Shown: positions 48,216-57,947, counted from the first letter of the stretch. The stretch is DNA of 64,000 nt from Mayfieldus sp963740555 (GCA_963740555.1 CAVUES010000005.1:248001-312000), one strand, 5' to 3'. The notes: generated from the letters alone by a model not told the origin. Made by a program: numbers and translations.

Positions 48216-49463
48216 CTAGTAGCCGTCCGGATGGCGGGCGATGAAGCCCGAGGTCGACTCGGTGGTCGTGTGCCAGCGCGGGCCGGTGCCGGAGACGTCG
48301 CCGACCGTGTCCCAGCTGATGCCGGCGATCACCGCAAAGGTATGACCCGAGTTCGCGTAGACGGTGATCCAGTGCCCCGCCCCGGGCGCCCCCCAGGTCT
48401 CCAGCCCGGTCGAGTCGAGCGGACTGGAGAGGAAGCCTCCGCCGTTGAGCGCGAAGCTGACCGCGCCGGAGCAGTCGTATCCGGACGAGCTGAACGACCC
48501 GTGCCCACCGCCCCAGACGTAAGGGGTCTCGTTGATCTGGTTGCCGGCGGCGATCACCGCCTTCACCGCCGCGGGAGCGCTCGCCGGCGCCGCCGCGTCT
48601 CCGTTTGGCAGCACCTGGGCCTGGTCGCCGGGCGCCAGCGGTGCCGGAATCGACGAGGTGGGGCCGCTGGGGCTGGTCTGCATCTGGTCCGAGATCGCCG
48701 ACAGGTTGTCGGCCAGCTGCTGCCCCCGGCTCTCCAGGGCATCGAGCTGTCGCTGGCGGGCCTGCCGCGCCGCAACCAGCTGGCTGCGCCGCTGCTCGAG
48801 TGCCGCCTGGGTGCGATCGATCTCCCGCTTCTGGGCGGCGATCGCGTTGCGCGCCGCGGTAAGGCGGTCCTTCGCGGCCTTGAGGCGCTTGACCGCCGCG
48901 CGAGTCTGATCGCGCAGCGTCCGCACTCGGCCGACAATCGAGTCGAAGTGGTTCTGGTAGGCCTCGAGGTAGTCGCTCTGGGCGACGACGTCGGACCAGC
49001 TCGCCGAGTTGAGGACCACGCTCAGCGTGTCGGGATCGCCCGACTCGTAGATCCGCACAAGCTCTCCGCGCAGGACCTCGAGCGCTCGCTGCAGCCGGGC
49101 GCGGACGATTTCAAGGTGACGTTTCTCCTTCGCCAGTTCCGCCCTCGCCTTGTCGAGCTCGGCCTGCTTCGCCGCCAGCTTGCGGGCCACGGCCTCGGCC
49201 TGAGCCCGCACCGTCGCCACCTGTCCGATCAGCTGGTCGATCTGTTGGTTTTGGTCGGCGATGCTCGCCGAGAGGTTGCTCTGGGCGGCCTGGTTGTGGG
49301 AGACCTGCGCCTGCTTGTGCTGGAACTGCTGCTGAAGGCTCGCCGCGGGTGCACCGCCGGCGAGCATTGCAAACGCGCACAGCGACGCCAGCACCAACAG
49401 CGCCAAGGGGAGGGCGGTACGCCTACGATCCGCCCGATCGATGTCGGATGAGCCGGTCCGCAT
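48216..49463 (-). CDS. Secreted NlpC/P60-type protein with long coiled coil
   Basis: The 415-residue protein has a signal peptide/anchor (LPLALLVLASLCAFAMLAGG), a coiled coil over about 45-260 (FQHKQAQVSHNQAAQSNLSA, RRSQLVAARQARQRQLDALE), a Pro/Ala linker, and an NlpC/P60-like domain at about 305-415: TPYVWGGGHGSF, SGYDCSGAVSFAL with the nucleophile Cys, and HTFAVIAG with the His. The layout matches RipA/CwlO-type peptidoglycan endopeptidases whose coiled coil gates activity. It lies upstream of the riboswitch-M23 unit, both on the minus strand. Confidence 0.85.
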   Translation of the reverse strand: MRTGSSDIDRADRRRTALPLALLVLASLCAFAMLAGGAPAASLQQQFQHKQAQVSHNQAAQSNLSASIADQNQQIDQLIGQVATVRAQAEAVARKLAAKQAELDKARAELAKEKRHLEIVRARLQRALEVLRGELVRIYESGDPDTLSVVLNSASWSDVVAQSDYLEAYQNHFDSIVGRVRTLRDQTRAAVKRLKAAKDRLTAARNAIAAQKREIDRTQAALEQRRSQLVAARQARQRQLDALESRGQQLADNLSAISDQMQTSPSGPTSSIPAPLAPGDQAQVLPNGDAAAPASAPAAVKAVIAAGNQINETPYVWGGGHGSFSSSGYDCSGAVSFALNGGGFLSSPLDSTGLETWGAPGAGHWITVYANSGHTFAVIAGISWDTVGDVSGTGPRWHTTTESTSGFIARHPDGY

Positions 49464-49634
49464 CTGCCCTGCCAGCTCCCGCTATCGGGACCGGCAGAAT
49501 GCGCAGGCTAACTAGACGCAGACAGGCACGCTGCCGGTGGTCGATAACGTGGGAAGGACCTTGCAGGCCACGCCTGGCTTACGCATAGCGCCGAGTCGCG
49601 GGAGGGGGATCGGCGGGGCTCGATCGGATTCGCC

Positions 49635-50315
49635 CTATCGCGCCTGACGGCGGGCGTGCTCGTAGAAGGACTTCATGCCGTCAGCGAACAGCGGCTCGGG
49701 AACGAGACCGGGCTGGCCGGCGACCTTGCCGATGAACAGGTAGCGCCCGATCGTGAACTCGACCACGTAGCGCTCGAAGCTCCCCCCGGCCCCGGAGGGC
49801 GGGGACTGGGCGCCGACAGGCGCTTGGTGCGCCCCCTTCGCGGTCGGAATGCCAGGAACCGGAAGCGCCCGAGACCGCACTCCGCAACCGGTGCACGGCC
49901 TGATCAGGTCCTGCGCGTGCAAATCCTCGAGGACCTTGCCGGCGCTGCTGTCCGAGTCGAATCTCGCCACCTCCGAGTAGGCCGTCAGGTCACCCGCAGC
50001 AGGCGCGAGCCGCTGGCCGGCGCCGGCCTCAAAACCGGCTCGGTCGATCGTCGCTATCGCCCGCGACGGTTCGGTGCCGTCCGGGAGGTCGAGCCCCTGG
50101 ACGACGAAGTCGGTCGAGTTGCGCCATTCGAAGCTGCGCTGCACCTTGACCGGAAAATAGGCGGCGGGCGGCAGCAGAGTCTTGAGCGAGGAGGGCGAGG
50201 CATCGCCGCCGCCTCCGCTAGCGCAACCGGCCCCGAGCGAGATCGCAACGAGAAGCGCGGCCCCGAGCCAACGGGCACCCCGAGCTGCCTCCCATGGCTC
50301 ACCACCCAATCCCAT
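49635..50315 (-). CDS. Lipoprotein of unknown function
   Basis: The 226-residue protein has a lipid-anchor signal with lipobox LGAGC (about residue 31). The mature part has LKTLLPPAAYFPVKVQRSFE, a Cys-x2-Cys pair (PCTGCG), a low-complexity Pro/Ser/Gly stretch, and a C-terminal ERYVVEFTIGRYLFIGKVAG. It is divergent from the polytopic membrane protein gene. No family is recognised. Confidence 0.65.
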   Translation of the reverse strand: MGLGGEPWEAARGARWLGAALLVAISLGAGCASGGGGDASPSSLKTLLPPAAYFPVKVQRSFEWRNSTDFVVQGLDLPDGTEPSRAIATIDRAGFEAGAGQRLAPAAGDLTAYSEVARFDSDSSAGKVLEDLHAQDLIRPCTGCGVRSRALPVPGIPTAKGAHQAPVGAQSPPSGAGGSFERYVVEFTIGRYLFIGKVAGQPGLVPEPLFADGMKSFYEHARRQAR

Positions 50316-50350
50316 CCACCGCTATATCGGCCGATCGGACGCCTTAGTCA

Positions 50351-52117
50351 ATGGCGGCGGGCATCGTGCACGTACCGCGGACGCGAATCGCCTTTGTCAA
50401 AGCCCGAAGACGTCCTCTTCACATCACCGCGATGGCGATCCGCGTGCTCGTGGATAATGCGCCGCCCGTGTCCCGCATGCCGCAAATGCGTGCGCCACAG
50501 GGCAGCCATCCCTCCCCTGCCGGCACCATTGAGGTCGGCCGTTTCAGCTGGTTGCCCGCGGTTGCCCTCAGCGTCGCTTTCACGACCGTCGTCCTGCTCT
50601 GGGACCCACATGTCCGCGACCTCGCGGCCCAGACCTTCCGCACCGAGCTATTCGAGCACGGCGGCTTCGCGATCTGGAACGGCAGCTGGTACGGGGGGCA
50701 TTACACGCTCACTTACAGCGTCCTGCTGCCCCCCGCCGCGGCCCTGGTCGGCACCCGGATGGTCGGCGCGCTCTCGGTGGTCCTTTCCGCCTACCTCTTC
50801 GATCGCCTGGTTCGCGAGCATTGGGGAGAGCGGGCGCACTGGGCGACCCTCTGGTTCGGAGTCGGTGCGGTCAGCCTGCTGGTCAGCGGCCAAGTCGCCT
50901 TCGCCATGGGGGTTGCGCTGGGGCTGCTGGCGCTGCGTTGCCTGCAGCGGCGGCGAAAGGGCCAGGCGATGTTGGCCGCGCTCGGCTGCTCGCTGACCAG
51001 TCCCGTGGCCGCCGTGTTCCTCGGCGGCGTCGTGATCGCGGCCTTCGCGGGTGGCGGCGTGCGGCGTGCCGGCGTGGCGGTGGGCGCGATCTCGCTCGGC
51101 GTCGTGCTCTGCCTCAACCTCGCCTTCCCGGAGAGCGGCGAGTTCCCCTTCGCGTTCACCTCCTTCATCGGCGTGCCGCTGTGGTGCACGGGAGCGCTGT
51201 TGATCACCCGCGGAATCCCCGCCGAGCGCCAGTTCCGAGCCGTGGTCTATTCCTATCTGCTTGCCTCCACCGCCGCCTTGCTGCTTCCCAATCCGCTGGG
51301 CGGAAACATGATTCGGCTCGGAGCGCTGTTCGGAGGACCGTTGCTCGCCGCGATCCTTCTCACCCGCCGGCCCCGCGTCAACGGGTTGCTGGTCGCGGTT
51401 GTCCTTGTCGGCAGCCTCTACTGGCAGCTGATGGCTGGGATCCGGGCGGTCGCGCAGACCGACGGGGACAGGTCCACCACCGCCGCCTACTACCAACCGC
51501 TGCGCGGCTGGCTGCGCGATCACGGTGGCCGTACGAGCCGCATCGAGGTGCCGCCGACGTCCAACCATTGGGAGGCCGCGTATCTGGCGCCCACGTTCGG
51601 CCTCGCCCGCGGCTGGCTCCGCCAGCTCGACACGACCCGCGACGACGTCTTCTATGACGGGCATCTGTCTCGCCGCCGCTACCGGCAGTGGCTCGAGCGC
51701 ACCGGGGTCCGCTACGTGGCGCTGCCCGACGCTCCACTCGACTACTCCGCCCGCGCCGAGCGGGCGGTGATCCTCAGCGCGCCTCCGTACCTGCGCCTGC
51801 GCTGGTCCTCCGCCCACTGGAGGGTCTACGAGGTTCGACATCCCGGACCGCTGGTGGTCGGCGATGGATACAGCGAGGGACGATTGCGCTCGCTGGGAAC
51901 GCAGTCCTTCAGCGTCCAGGTGCAACGCCCGGGGCGCCTGGTCGTGCGCGAGCATTACACGCCGTTCTGGGCGATCGAGTCCGGGCCGGGCTGCGTTGAG
52001 GCCTCGGGCGCGTGGACCGCGCTGCGGGTCTCGCGTCCGGGGCTGGTGCGGGTGGGCATCGACTTCACCCCGGGAAGGGCACTGCGGGGGGTGTTCGGCG
52101 GACGCGGCGACTGCTGA
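50351..52117 (+). CDS. Polytopic membrane protein, possibly a GT-C-type glycosyltransferase
   Basis: The frame gives 588 residues, but the start is uncertain: the first about 60 residues look like leader, and ATG at residue 43 or 46 is possible. About nine to ten membrane helices lie between residues 65 and 360 (SVAFTTVVLLWD, ALSVVLSAYLFDRLV, LLVSGQVAFAMGVALGLLAL). A soluble C-terminal domain follows (RTGVRYVALPDAPLDYSARA, HYTPFWAIESGPGCVEASGA). The layout is like actinobacterial GT-C or YfhO-like proteins; I have no direct catalytic evidence. Confidence 0.65.
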   Translation: MAAGIVHVPRTRIAFVKARRRPLHITAMAIRVLVDNAPPVSRMPQMRAPQGSHPSPAGTIEVGRFSWLPAVALSVAFTTVVLLWDPHVRDLAAQTFRTELFEHGGFAIWNGSWYGGHYTLTYSVLLPPAAALVGTRMVGALSVVLSAYLFDRLVREHWGERAHWATLWFGVGAVSLLVSGQVAFAMGVALGLLALRCLQRRRKGQAMLAALGCSLTSPVAAVFLGGVVIAAFAGGGVRRAGVAVGAISLGVVLCLNLAFPESGEFPFAFTSFIGVPLWCTGALLITRGIPAERQFRAVVYSYLLASTAALLLPNPLGGNMIRLGALFGGPLLAAILLTRRPRVNGLLVAVVLVGSLYWQLMAGIRAVAQTDGDRSTTAAYYQPLRGWLRDHGGRTSRIEVPPTSNHWEAAYLAPTFGLARGWLRQLDTTRDDVFYDGHLSRRRYRQWLERTGVRYVALPDAPLDYSARAERAVILSAPPYLRLRWSSAHWRVYEVRHPGPLVVGDGYSEGRLRSLGTQSFSVQVQRPGRLVVREHYTPFWAIESGPGCVEASGAWTALRVSRPGLVRVGIDFTPGRALRGVFGGRGDC

Positions 52118-52133
52118 ACCGCGGCGAGCAAGA

Positions 52134-52160
52134 GAAAGGCCCGCCGAAGCGGGCCTTTCA
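52134..52160. terminator. Bidirectional terminator
   Basis: GAAAGGCCCGC-CGAA-GCGGGCCTTTC between two convergent genes gives a stem with A and T runs on both sides, so it can end both the membrane protein gene and the WxL-like gene. Confidence 0.85.
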
Positions 52161-52186
52161 TTAGCGGATTTGCCTCGGCGAATAAA

Positions 52187-52874
52187 TCAGGGTCCGCTGT
52201 TGAGGGAGGTGAGCAGGTCGAGGCGGTAGACCTCGCCGGACTGCAGCGCCTTGACCGTGCTGGGCGTGTTCAGCGCCAGGCTGGTCGCCGAGTAGGTGTT
52301 TGCCTGGTAGGTGCCCATGCCGGCGTTGGCGGCCGCCGAGACCAGCTTCACGGGGGAAGCGGTGTCGACGAAACAGCCCGAGTTGCAGGAATGGGTCGGG
52401 GCGGTGCCGGTGGTGCCGTTTTGGGCCGTAAAGCCGGCGCCCGTGCTGTTGAGCGTCAGCGAGTTGGCCGCCAGGGTGACACCGGAGGTCACATAGCCGG
52501 GGCCTGTGTCGGTGCCGCAGGTGGCGTTCGGGCAGTACTGCTTGAAGACGACACTGTGGCCGCCGGAGCTGTCGCCCTGGACGGTGACGTTCCAGCCCGA
52601 GCCCGAGCCGGTCCCGTCGGCGACGGTGAAGTTGCCCATCTGGGCGTTTGTCGTCTGCGACTGGCCGTTGAGGGTCAGTTGCGGGCATGTCGGGATAGTC
52701 GGGGGCGCTGGTCAGATTCAGTCCACCAGCGACGACTGAGAACTGGGTTGTGTCTGAGACTGAGCCAAGGGCTGTTGCCGGCAGGACACAGACTGCAAGC
52801 GCGCCAGCGGCGACCGCAAGGCCGATCCGCAGGCGTCGCGCCGAGGCGTTGAGGTGATTCGCTTTATTCCGCAT
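52187..52874 (-). pseudogene. WxL-like secreted protein, frameshifted
   Basis: One frame encodes the start and signal peptide (MRNKANHLNASARRLRIGLA, cleavage near TALG-SV) and runs to GGLNLTSAPDYP. The body continues in another frame: LTLNGQSQTTNAQMGNFTVA, GSGSGWNVTVQGDSSGG, and ends TPSTVKALQSGEVYRLDLLT. The W-N-V-T motif and overall pattern resemble WxL-domain surface proteins. Removing one C from the five-C run near 52710 gives SAPTIPTCPQLTLNG and joins the frames. Either a sequencing indel or a broken gene. Confidence 0.65.
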
Positions 52875-53025
52875 GCGGGGCTTCTCGACCCCCGGGCATG
52901 CGGACTCGACATCTGTTTTTGGTAGCGGAAAGGCGTTTGGACGCGTGTCCGGCTGGCGGCTACCTCAAATTTGCCGGATCGGGTCAAGAATGGAGCTCGG
53001 AGCGCCCGAACGAGCGATTCACCGA

Positions 53026-53418
53026 CTAGGCCAGCAGCTTCTCCTTCGCCCGCGCGAACTCGTCGTCGGTGATCATGCCCTTCTGCTTCAGGTCGCTGAG
53101 CTTGTGGAGCTCGTCTGCGGGTGAACCGCCGGTCGCCGTATCACGGACGAAGCTCTCGAAGTGCGCGCGCGCCTCGGCCTGCGCCTTGATCGTCCGATCC
53201 CGCATCCCGCTGCCGCGGGCGATTAGGTAAATCAGCGCGGTGATGAACGGCACGATGACCAGGAACAAGACCCAGCCCGCCTTCGCCCAGCCCGAGAGCT
53301 CATGGTCGCGGAAGAGGTCGGTGAGGATGGTGATCAGGATCCAGATCCAGATCACGAAGAAGAAGATCTCGAGAACGGTGAGAAGCGCCTCACCGAGGCC
53401 GAAGTCTGCGATCAGCAT
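53026..53418 (-). CDS. Membrane protein with PLDc_N-type helices and SHOCT domain
   Basis: The 130-residue protein has two membrane helices (LTVLEIFFFVIWIWILITIL and AGWVLFLVIVPFITALIYLI) in the PLDc_N arrangement (a charged loop and W between them) and a C-terminal SHOCT segment (DELHKLSDLKQKGMITDDEF). SHOCT is an oligomerisation-like short domain. It is probably an envelope stress protein. ATG 53418 is preceded by AAAGGGGGC. Confidence 0.85.
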   Translation of the reverse strand: MLIADFGLGEALLTVLEIFFFVIWIWILITILTDLFRDHELSGWAKAGWVLFLVIVPFITALIYLIARGSGMRDRTIKAQAEARAHFESFVRDTATGGSPADELHKLSDLKQKGMITDDEFARAKEKLLA

Positions 53419-53457
53419 GGGGCCCCCTTTCGGCCGTTGGATTGAAATGGCAATGGG

Positions 53458-54852
53458 CTATGCGGCGACGGTCTCGGCGGCAAGGCGCCCCTCCTTCACA
53501 GCAGCGGCCAGCGTCGCGTAGTCCTTCTCCGCCTGGTCGGCGTACAGCTCCGAGAACTCCGCGATCGCGCGATCGAACGCGTCTCCCGAGCCGAGGTAGG
53601 CGCCGATCGCGACGCTGTCCCCGGAGCGGGCGTGGGCGCGTGCCAGGGTCCAGCCGCACATCCGCCCGTAGATCTCGATGCCCTGCGGCGAGAGCGCCTC
53701 CACGTCGGCGGACCGCTTCCAGTCCCAGAGCTGGCGCACATAGAAGTCGCGCGAGACGCCGTCGATGCCGGTAGTCGGCAGCCAGCCGAGCAGGATGTCA
53801 CTTGCCGCCTGCATCAACCACTGGCCCTGGACCACGCGCGCCCCGTGATTGCGGTAGCGGCTCTTGCCCGCGTAGGGCTCGAGCACCGAATCCTCTGCCT
53901 CCTTGCACTGAAGAAACAGCGGGTCCTGGTCGTCGCGCCCGGTCAGCAACACGATCCAGGCCCGTGTGCCGACGCTCCCCACTCCGACCACCTTGCGGGC
54001 AAGATGGACGTAGTGGTAGCCATCGAGAAGGTGGCGGCGGTCGCTGTTCAGCGTTCGTTTGTAGGTTCGCAGCAGCTCCAGGATTGGGCCTTCGAGAGCC
54101 TCGCGGTCGACGCCGTTTCCAATCAGCTCCTCGATCGGGACTATCAGCGGCGGGTCGCTGACGATGCGAAGCTCGCCGTCGACCTCATTGGTGAGGCGAG
54201 CCAGCGCCTTGAGGCTGTCCTTGGTCTGGGCCTTGGCGAGGTTTCGCTTCGCCCTCTTGACGTCCTGGCTGGGGGCGGCCTGCCCGATGTCCCGCAGCGC
54301 CGACTCGATGTCGAATCGCGCGTACCAGACGTCGAGATTGCGCATCCCGGCGAACTCCCGCATCGCCTCCCGGTACTGGCGCACGGCCTCGCGCAGAATC
54401 GCCCGGCGCGCCTTGCGGCTGAAGCCGCGATCGCGGCCCGCGATCGCGAAGCTCGCGCCGAGGCGCTTGACGTCCCACTCCCACGGCCCGGGCAGCGTCT
54501 CGTCGAAGTCGTTTATGTCGAAGACGAGGCGGCGGTCGGGCGCGGCGAAGGCACCGAAGTTCGACAGGTGGGCGTCGCCGCAGAGCTGCGCCCGCAGGCC
54601 GGACTGGGGCGTGGAAGCGAGATCAGATGCCATCACCGCGGCGGAGCCGCGGAAGAACGCGAACGGCGACACCAGCATCCGCCCGTAGCGGATCGGGACC
54701 AGCTCCGGCACTCGCGTCTCGGCCTGACGCTCGAGGATCTCGACCGGATCGGGGCGATCGTCTGGCGGAGCCCAGTCCGCGTGGCTCCCGCGAGGCACCT
54801 CGGCGCGTGCGCGCTTGCCCCTGTCTGCCCGCTCCGCGACCGTTGCATCCAT
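53458..54852 (-). CDS. DUF2252 family protein
   Basis: The 464-residue protein shows DUF2252 signatures: RMLVSPFAFFRGSAAVMASD, LCGDAHLSNFGAFAAPDRRL, VFDINDFDETLPGPWEWDVK and ARKVVGVGSVGTRAWIVLLT. The GDxHxxNF and DxNDFDE motifs resemble the aminoglycoside-phosphotransferase/kinase fold, but the function is unknown. It lies 39 bases before the SHOCT gene. Confidence 0.92.
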   Translation of the reverse strand: MDATVAERADRGKRARAEVPRGSHADWAPPDDRPDPVEILERQAETRVPELVPIRYGRMLVSPFAFFRGSAAVMASDLASTPQSGLRAQLCGDAHLSNFGAFAAPDRRLVFDINDFDETLPGPWEWDVKRLGASFAIAGRDRGFSRKARRAILREAVRQYREAMREFAGMRNLDVWYARFDIESALRDIGQAAPSQDVKRAKRNLAKAQTKDSLKALARLTNEVDGELRIVSDPPLIVPIEELIGNGVDREALEGPILELLRTYKRTLNSDRRHLLDGYHYVHLARKVVGVGSVGTRAWIVLLTGRDDQDPLFLQCKEAEDSVLEPYAGKSRYRNHGARVVQGQWLMQAASDILLGWLPTTGIDGVSRDFYVRQLWDWKRSADVEALSPQGIEIYGRMCGWTLARAHARSGDSVAIGAYLGSGDAFDRAIAEFSELYADQAEKDYATLAAAVKEGRLAAETVAA

Positions 54853-54915
54853 GCTGAAGCTCCTCGCAAGTCGTGCGCTGCGCTGTTCCAGCGTATCTCG
54901 ACTTCGCCAGATCTC

Positions 54916-55584
54916 CTATTCGGGCCCCGATCCGCCGCTTGCAGGCTCGATCGTTCGATGCAGCCAGGCGATCGCGTCGGGAAGCTGCGCCGGGTCGATC
55001 TGATGGCCGAGGTCGGACTCGTGGTAGCTCACGTCGAGGCCGCCGGCCGAGAGAAGCTCGTGCGCCCGCTGCGCGAATTCGACCCTGATCACGGGGTCGT
55101 TTCGCCCGTGGGCGATGAAGACGGGAAGCCCGGCCCGGCTCACGAGGTCGGGCTCCCACCCGGCCACCGTCGGGACGAAGCCCGAGAAGGCCAGCAGCCC
55201 CGCCGGTCGCGGGCGGTCGGTCCCGAGCCCGAGCGCGTAGCTCATCACCGTGCCCATCGAGAAGCCCGCGAAGATCGTGCGCTCGGGGCCGATACCGGTC
55301 CGCTCCCAGAGCCCTTCGTGAAGGCTCGCCAGCTCCCGGTAGCTGGCGGCGAACGTGTCCGCGTCCGGATAGCCGATTCGCGGCACGACGTACCAGTGGT
55401 ACCCCGGGGATCCGGGCAGGGTCAATGGAGCGCGGGGCGTGACGACGTGCAAGCGGCGCTCCGGGTCGAGCGCGTCCGCGAGGGGCAGCAGGTCGCGCTC
55501 GTCGGTGCCGCGACCGTGATGGAGGACGAGCAGCCCCTCGGGATCGCCTTCCGCCAGCCGCTCGGCACTGACGAGGGCGGTCAC
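54916..55584 (-). CDS. Phospholipase/carboxylesterase-type alpha/beta hydrolase
   Basis: From GTG 55584 (GTGA overlap with the upstream stop) the protein has 222 residues: LLVLHHGRGTDERDLLPLAD with the oxyanion region, nucleophile FAGFSMGTVMSYAL (Ser in GFSMG), the acid in AHGRNDPVI and the His in SDLGHQIDPAQL. This fits the small phospholipase/carboxylesterase (YpfH-like) family. The open frame upstream of GTG lies within the DUF4337-like gene. Confidence 0.87.
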   Translation of the reverse strand: MTALVSAERLAEGDPEGLLVLHHGRGTDERDLLPLADALDPERRLHVVTPRAPLTLPGSPGYHWYVVPRIGYPDADTFAASYRELASLHEGLWERTGIGPERTIFAGFSMGTVMSYALGLGTDRPRPAGLLAFSGFVPTVAGWEPDLVSRAGLPVFIAHGRNDPVIRVEFAQRAHELLSAGGLDVSYHESDLGHQIDPAQLPDAIAWLHRTIEPASGGSGPE

Positions 55585-56258
55585 GAGATCGGCAGGGTGA
55601 TCACGAAGACCAGGCCACCCAAGAGCATCAGGCTGGCAAACCCGAGCACCGCGATCCGCAGTGGGCGCCACTCGAGCCGCAGTGAGATCCCGGCGAAGAA
55701 GAGCACGGCGGCGAAGAAGACCGTGGAGAGGATGTAGCGGTCGTCGTTCTTCTTCGCGTCGGTCCCATCCTGGTAGAGGCCGTTTGCCTTGATGTCGAGC
55801 GCCTTGGAGCGATCGAGGGCCGCCAGGTGGTACTGCGGCAAGTAGAGCGGCCCCCGGACCGCTTTCGGATTGGTGAACGGGTTCTGCGCGATCCAGGCGC
55901 GGAATGCGGGCTCGAATTCGGGCCGGAAGCGGTCCTCATAGAGGGCCTCCAGATCCCGGCGACCGACAGAATGGGCGTTCAGCCAGCCGTTGAAGTCCAG
56001 GAGGTCGTCAATGCGCTCCTGTCCCGCGTGCGAGGCCTGTCGCTGGGAGAAGATCCGGGCAGTCGATGCCTGTGCGTAGCTCTTCGACTGATCTCCCGAC
56101 CAGCGCGCCGCCTGGTATCCACTCCACGCGGTGGCGACCGCGGTCATCGAGAGCAGGACCACGGCACCGAGCTCGAGCACGCGCTCACCGCGCGAGGTTG
56201 GTCGATCCTCCTTTCCCTCCGTCAGCTCGTGCGGCACGTGGGGATGGGTGTGCGGCAT
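55581..56258 (-). CDS. Membrane protein, DUF4337-like
   Basis: From ATG 56258 (MPHTHPHVPHELTEGKEDRP) the protein has 225 residues: a His-rich start, one helix at about 30-50 (VLELGAVVLLSMTAVATAWS), a soluble middle with GYQAARWSGDQSKSYAQAS, and two C-terminal helices (VFFAAVLFFAGISLRLEWRP, IAVLGFASLMLLGGLVFVIT). Helix-loop-helix architecture like DUF4337. It overlaps the esterase gene by four bases, so the two are coupled. Confidence 0.72.
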   Translation of the reverse strand: MPHTHPHVPHELTEGKEDRPTSRGERVLELGAVVLLSMTAVATAWSGYQAARWSGDQSKSYAQASTARIFSQRQASHAGQERIDDLLDFNGWLNAHSVGRRDLEALYEDRFRPEFEPAFRAWIAQNPFTNPKAVRGPLYLPQYHLAALDRSKALDIKANGLYQDGTDAKKNDDRYILSTVFFAAVLFFAGISLRLEWRPLRIAVLGFASLMLLGGLVFVITLPIS

Positions 56259-56302
56259 GGCGGCTGAGTCTCTCAAGCTCCGCCGTCGCTGCGATTGGTC
56301 GA

Positions 56303-57904
56303 CTACCAGGTGTCGACGAAGCGAGGCTCGCCCACCGACCGCCGGGCCGACTGGGCCGCGGCTAGGGTCGAGGCGATCAGGCCGCGGGTCTCGGCCGGGT
56401 CGATGACGTCGTCGAGCTCAAACAGGGTCGCCGCGTTGAGCGCCTTGGCGTGCTCGTGCGCGGCGGCCGTCAGCTGCTGCACCCGCTCCTCGCGCTCGGT
56501 CTCGTCCGCGATCGCCTCCAGCTCGCGCCGAAAGCCGAGCCTGACCGCGCCCTCGAGCCCCATCGGGCCGAGCTCGGCGGTCGGCCAGCCGACCGTCAGC
56601 AGCGGCTCGTGCAGGCTGCCCGCCGCCATCGCCTGGGCGCCGAGGCCGTAGGCCTTGCGCAGGATGATCGCGACCAACGGGACACGAAGCGCGGCGCCGG
56701 TGACGAAGAGGCGCGAGCAGTGGCGCACGAGCGCGGTCGCCTCGGCGTCGGGTCCGACCATCATCCCCGGGGTGTCGATCAGCGAGACCAGCGGCAGCCC
56801 GAAGGCATCGCAGAGCTGCATGAACCGGGCCGCCTTGTCGGCGCCGTCGCTGGTGATCGCGCCGGCGAGCTGCATCGGGTTGTTGGCGATCACTCCCAGC
56901 GGGCGCCCCTCGATCCGCGCCAGGGCGGTCACCATGCCCGGCGCGAAGCCCTCGCGAAGCAAGACGACCGACCCCTCGTCGGCGACGGTCTCGACCACCG
57001 GGCGCACGTCATAGGCGCGCCTGCGTCGCTCCGGGACCAGCTCGCGCAGCCGCGCCTGATCCGGCTCCAGGCCGGATTCGGTCGCCCCCTGGAAGTAGGA
57101 GAGAAGGCGCTTGGTCACCGCGACCGCCTCGGTCTCGTCGGCGACCTTGACGTCGATGACTCCGTTCGCGGCCTGCATCGTCGCCGGGCCGACGTCGTCG
57201 GGGTCGACCGTGCCCAGCCCGCCGCCCTCGATCATCGCCGGCCCGCCCATTCCCAGCGAGCTGTTGGCGGTCGCGACGATCAGATCCGAAGAGCCGGCGA
57301 TCACCGCGTTGCCGGCGAAGCAGCGCCCGGCGACGATCGAGATCCGGGGGACCAGGCCGGAAAGACGCGCCCACAGCGCGAAGGCGCGTGTCTCCAGCGC
57401 CGAGACGACCGCGTGGTCGGTGTCCCCCGGCCGCCCTCCCCCGCCCTCGGCGAAGAACACGGTCGGCAGGCGCATGCGCTCGATCAGCTCGAACAGCCGG
57501 TCCTTCTTGCGGTGCCCGATCGTGCCCTGGGTGCCGGCGAGGACCGTGTAGTCGTAGGAGAGCACCGCGCATGCGCCGCGATCGCCGAACAGATCGCCGT
57601 TGACGCGAGCGGTGCCGGCGACCAGCCCGTCGGCCGGGGTGCGCTCGAGCAACTCGGAAAGCTCGCGCCGGGCGCGCTGCGCCGCGATCGCCAGCCCGCC
57701 GTACTCGACGAAGCTGCCCGGGTCGACCAGGTCCTCGATGTTCTCCCGAGCCGTGCGGCCCCCGGCGGCATGACGGCGCTCGACGACCTCGGGTCGCGCC
57801 TCGTCGCGGGTCAGCGCCCGGCGCTCGAGCGCCTCGGCTAGATCGGCCCGGCTCCCATCCGCGGACTCCCCGCGCCGCTCCGAATCGGGTTCGTTGGCGA
57901 TCAC
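56303..57904 (-). CDS. Acyl-CoA carboxylase, carboxyltransferase (beta) subunit
   Basis: From GTG 57904 the protein has 533 residues with both crotonase-like halves of the carboxyltransferase: FVEYGGLAIAAQRA, GLVAGTARVNGDLFGDRG, the oxyanion-hole pair around FFAEGGGGRPG, GRCFAGNAVIAGSSD, and in the C-half LVSLIDTPGMMVGP and RKAYGLGAQAMAAG. It transfers carboxyl from biotin to an acyl-CoA (acetyl-, propionyl- or related). No biotin carboxylase/BCCP gene is in the window. The 80-residue longer frame upstream is not supported. Confidence 0.9.
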   Translation of the reverse strand: MIANEPDSERRGESADGSRADLAEALERRALTRDEARPEVVERRHAAGGRTARENIEDLVDPGSFVEYGGLAIAAQRARRELSELLERTPADGLVAGTARVNGDLFGDRGACAVLSYDYTVLAGTQGTIGHRKKDRLFELIERMRLPTVFFAEGGGGRPGDTDHAVVSALETRAFALWARLSGLVPRISIVAGRCFAGNAVIAGSSDLIVATANSSLGMGGPAMIEGGGLGTVDPDDVGPATMQAANGVIDVKVADETEAVAVTKRLLSYFQGATESGLEPDQARLRELVPERRRRAYDVRPVVETVADEGSVVLLREGFAPGMVTALARIEGRPLGVIANNPMQLAGAITSDGADKAARFMQLCDAFGLPLVSLIDTPGMMVGPDAEATALVRHCSRLFVTGAALRVPLVAIILRKAYGLGAQAMAAGSLHEPLLTVGWPTAELGPMGLEGAVRLGFRRELEAIADETEREERVQQLTAAAHEHAKALNAATLFELDDVIDPAETRGLIASTLAAAQSARRSVGEPRFVDTW

Positions 57905-57947
57905 GGGCGAAGCGTCGCACACGCCGGGACGGCGGCAAGACCGGCGA

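Noticed and set aside
53632..55737. 700-codon plus-strand open frame
   Set aside because: It runs antisense across DUF2252 and the esterase genes, both with strong family evidence.
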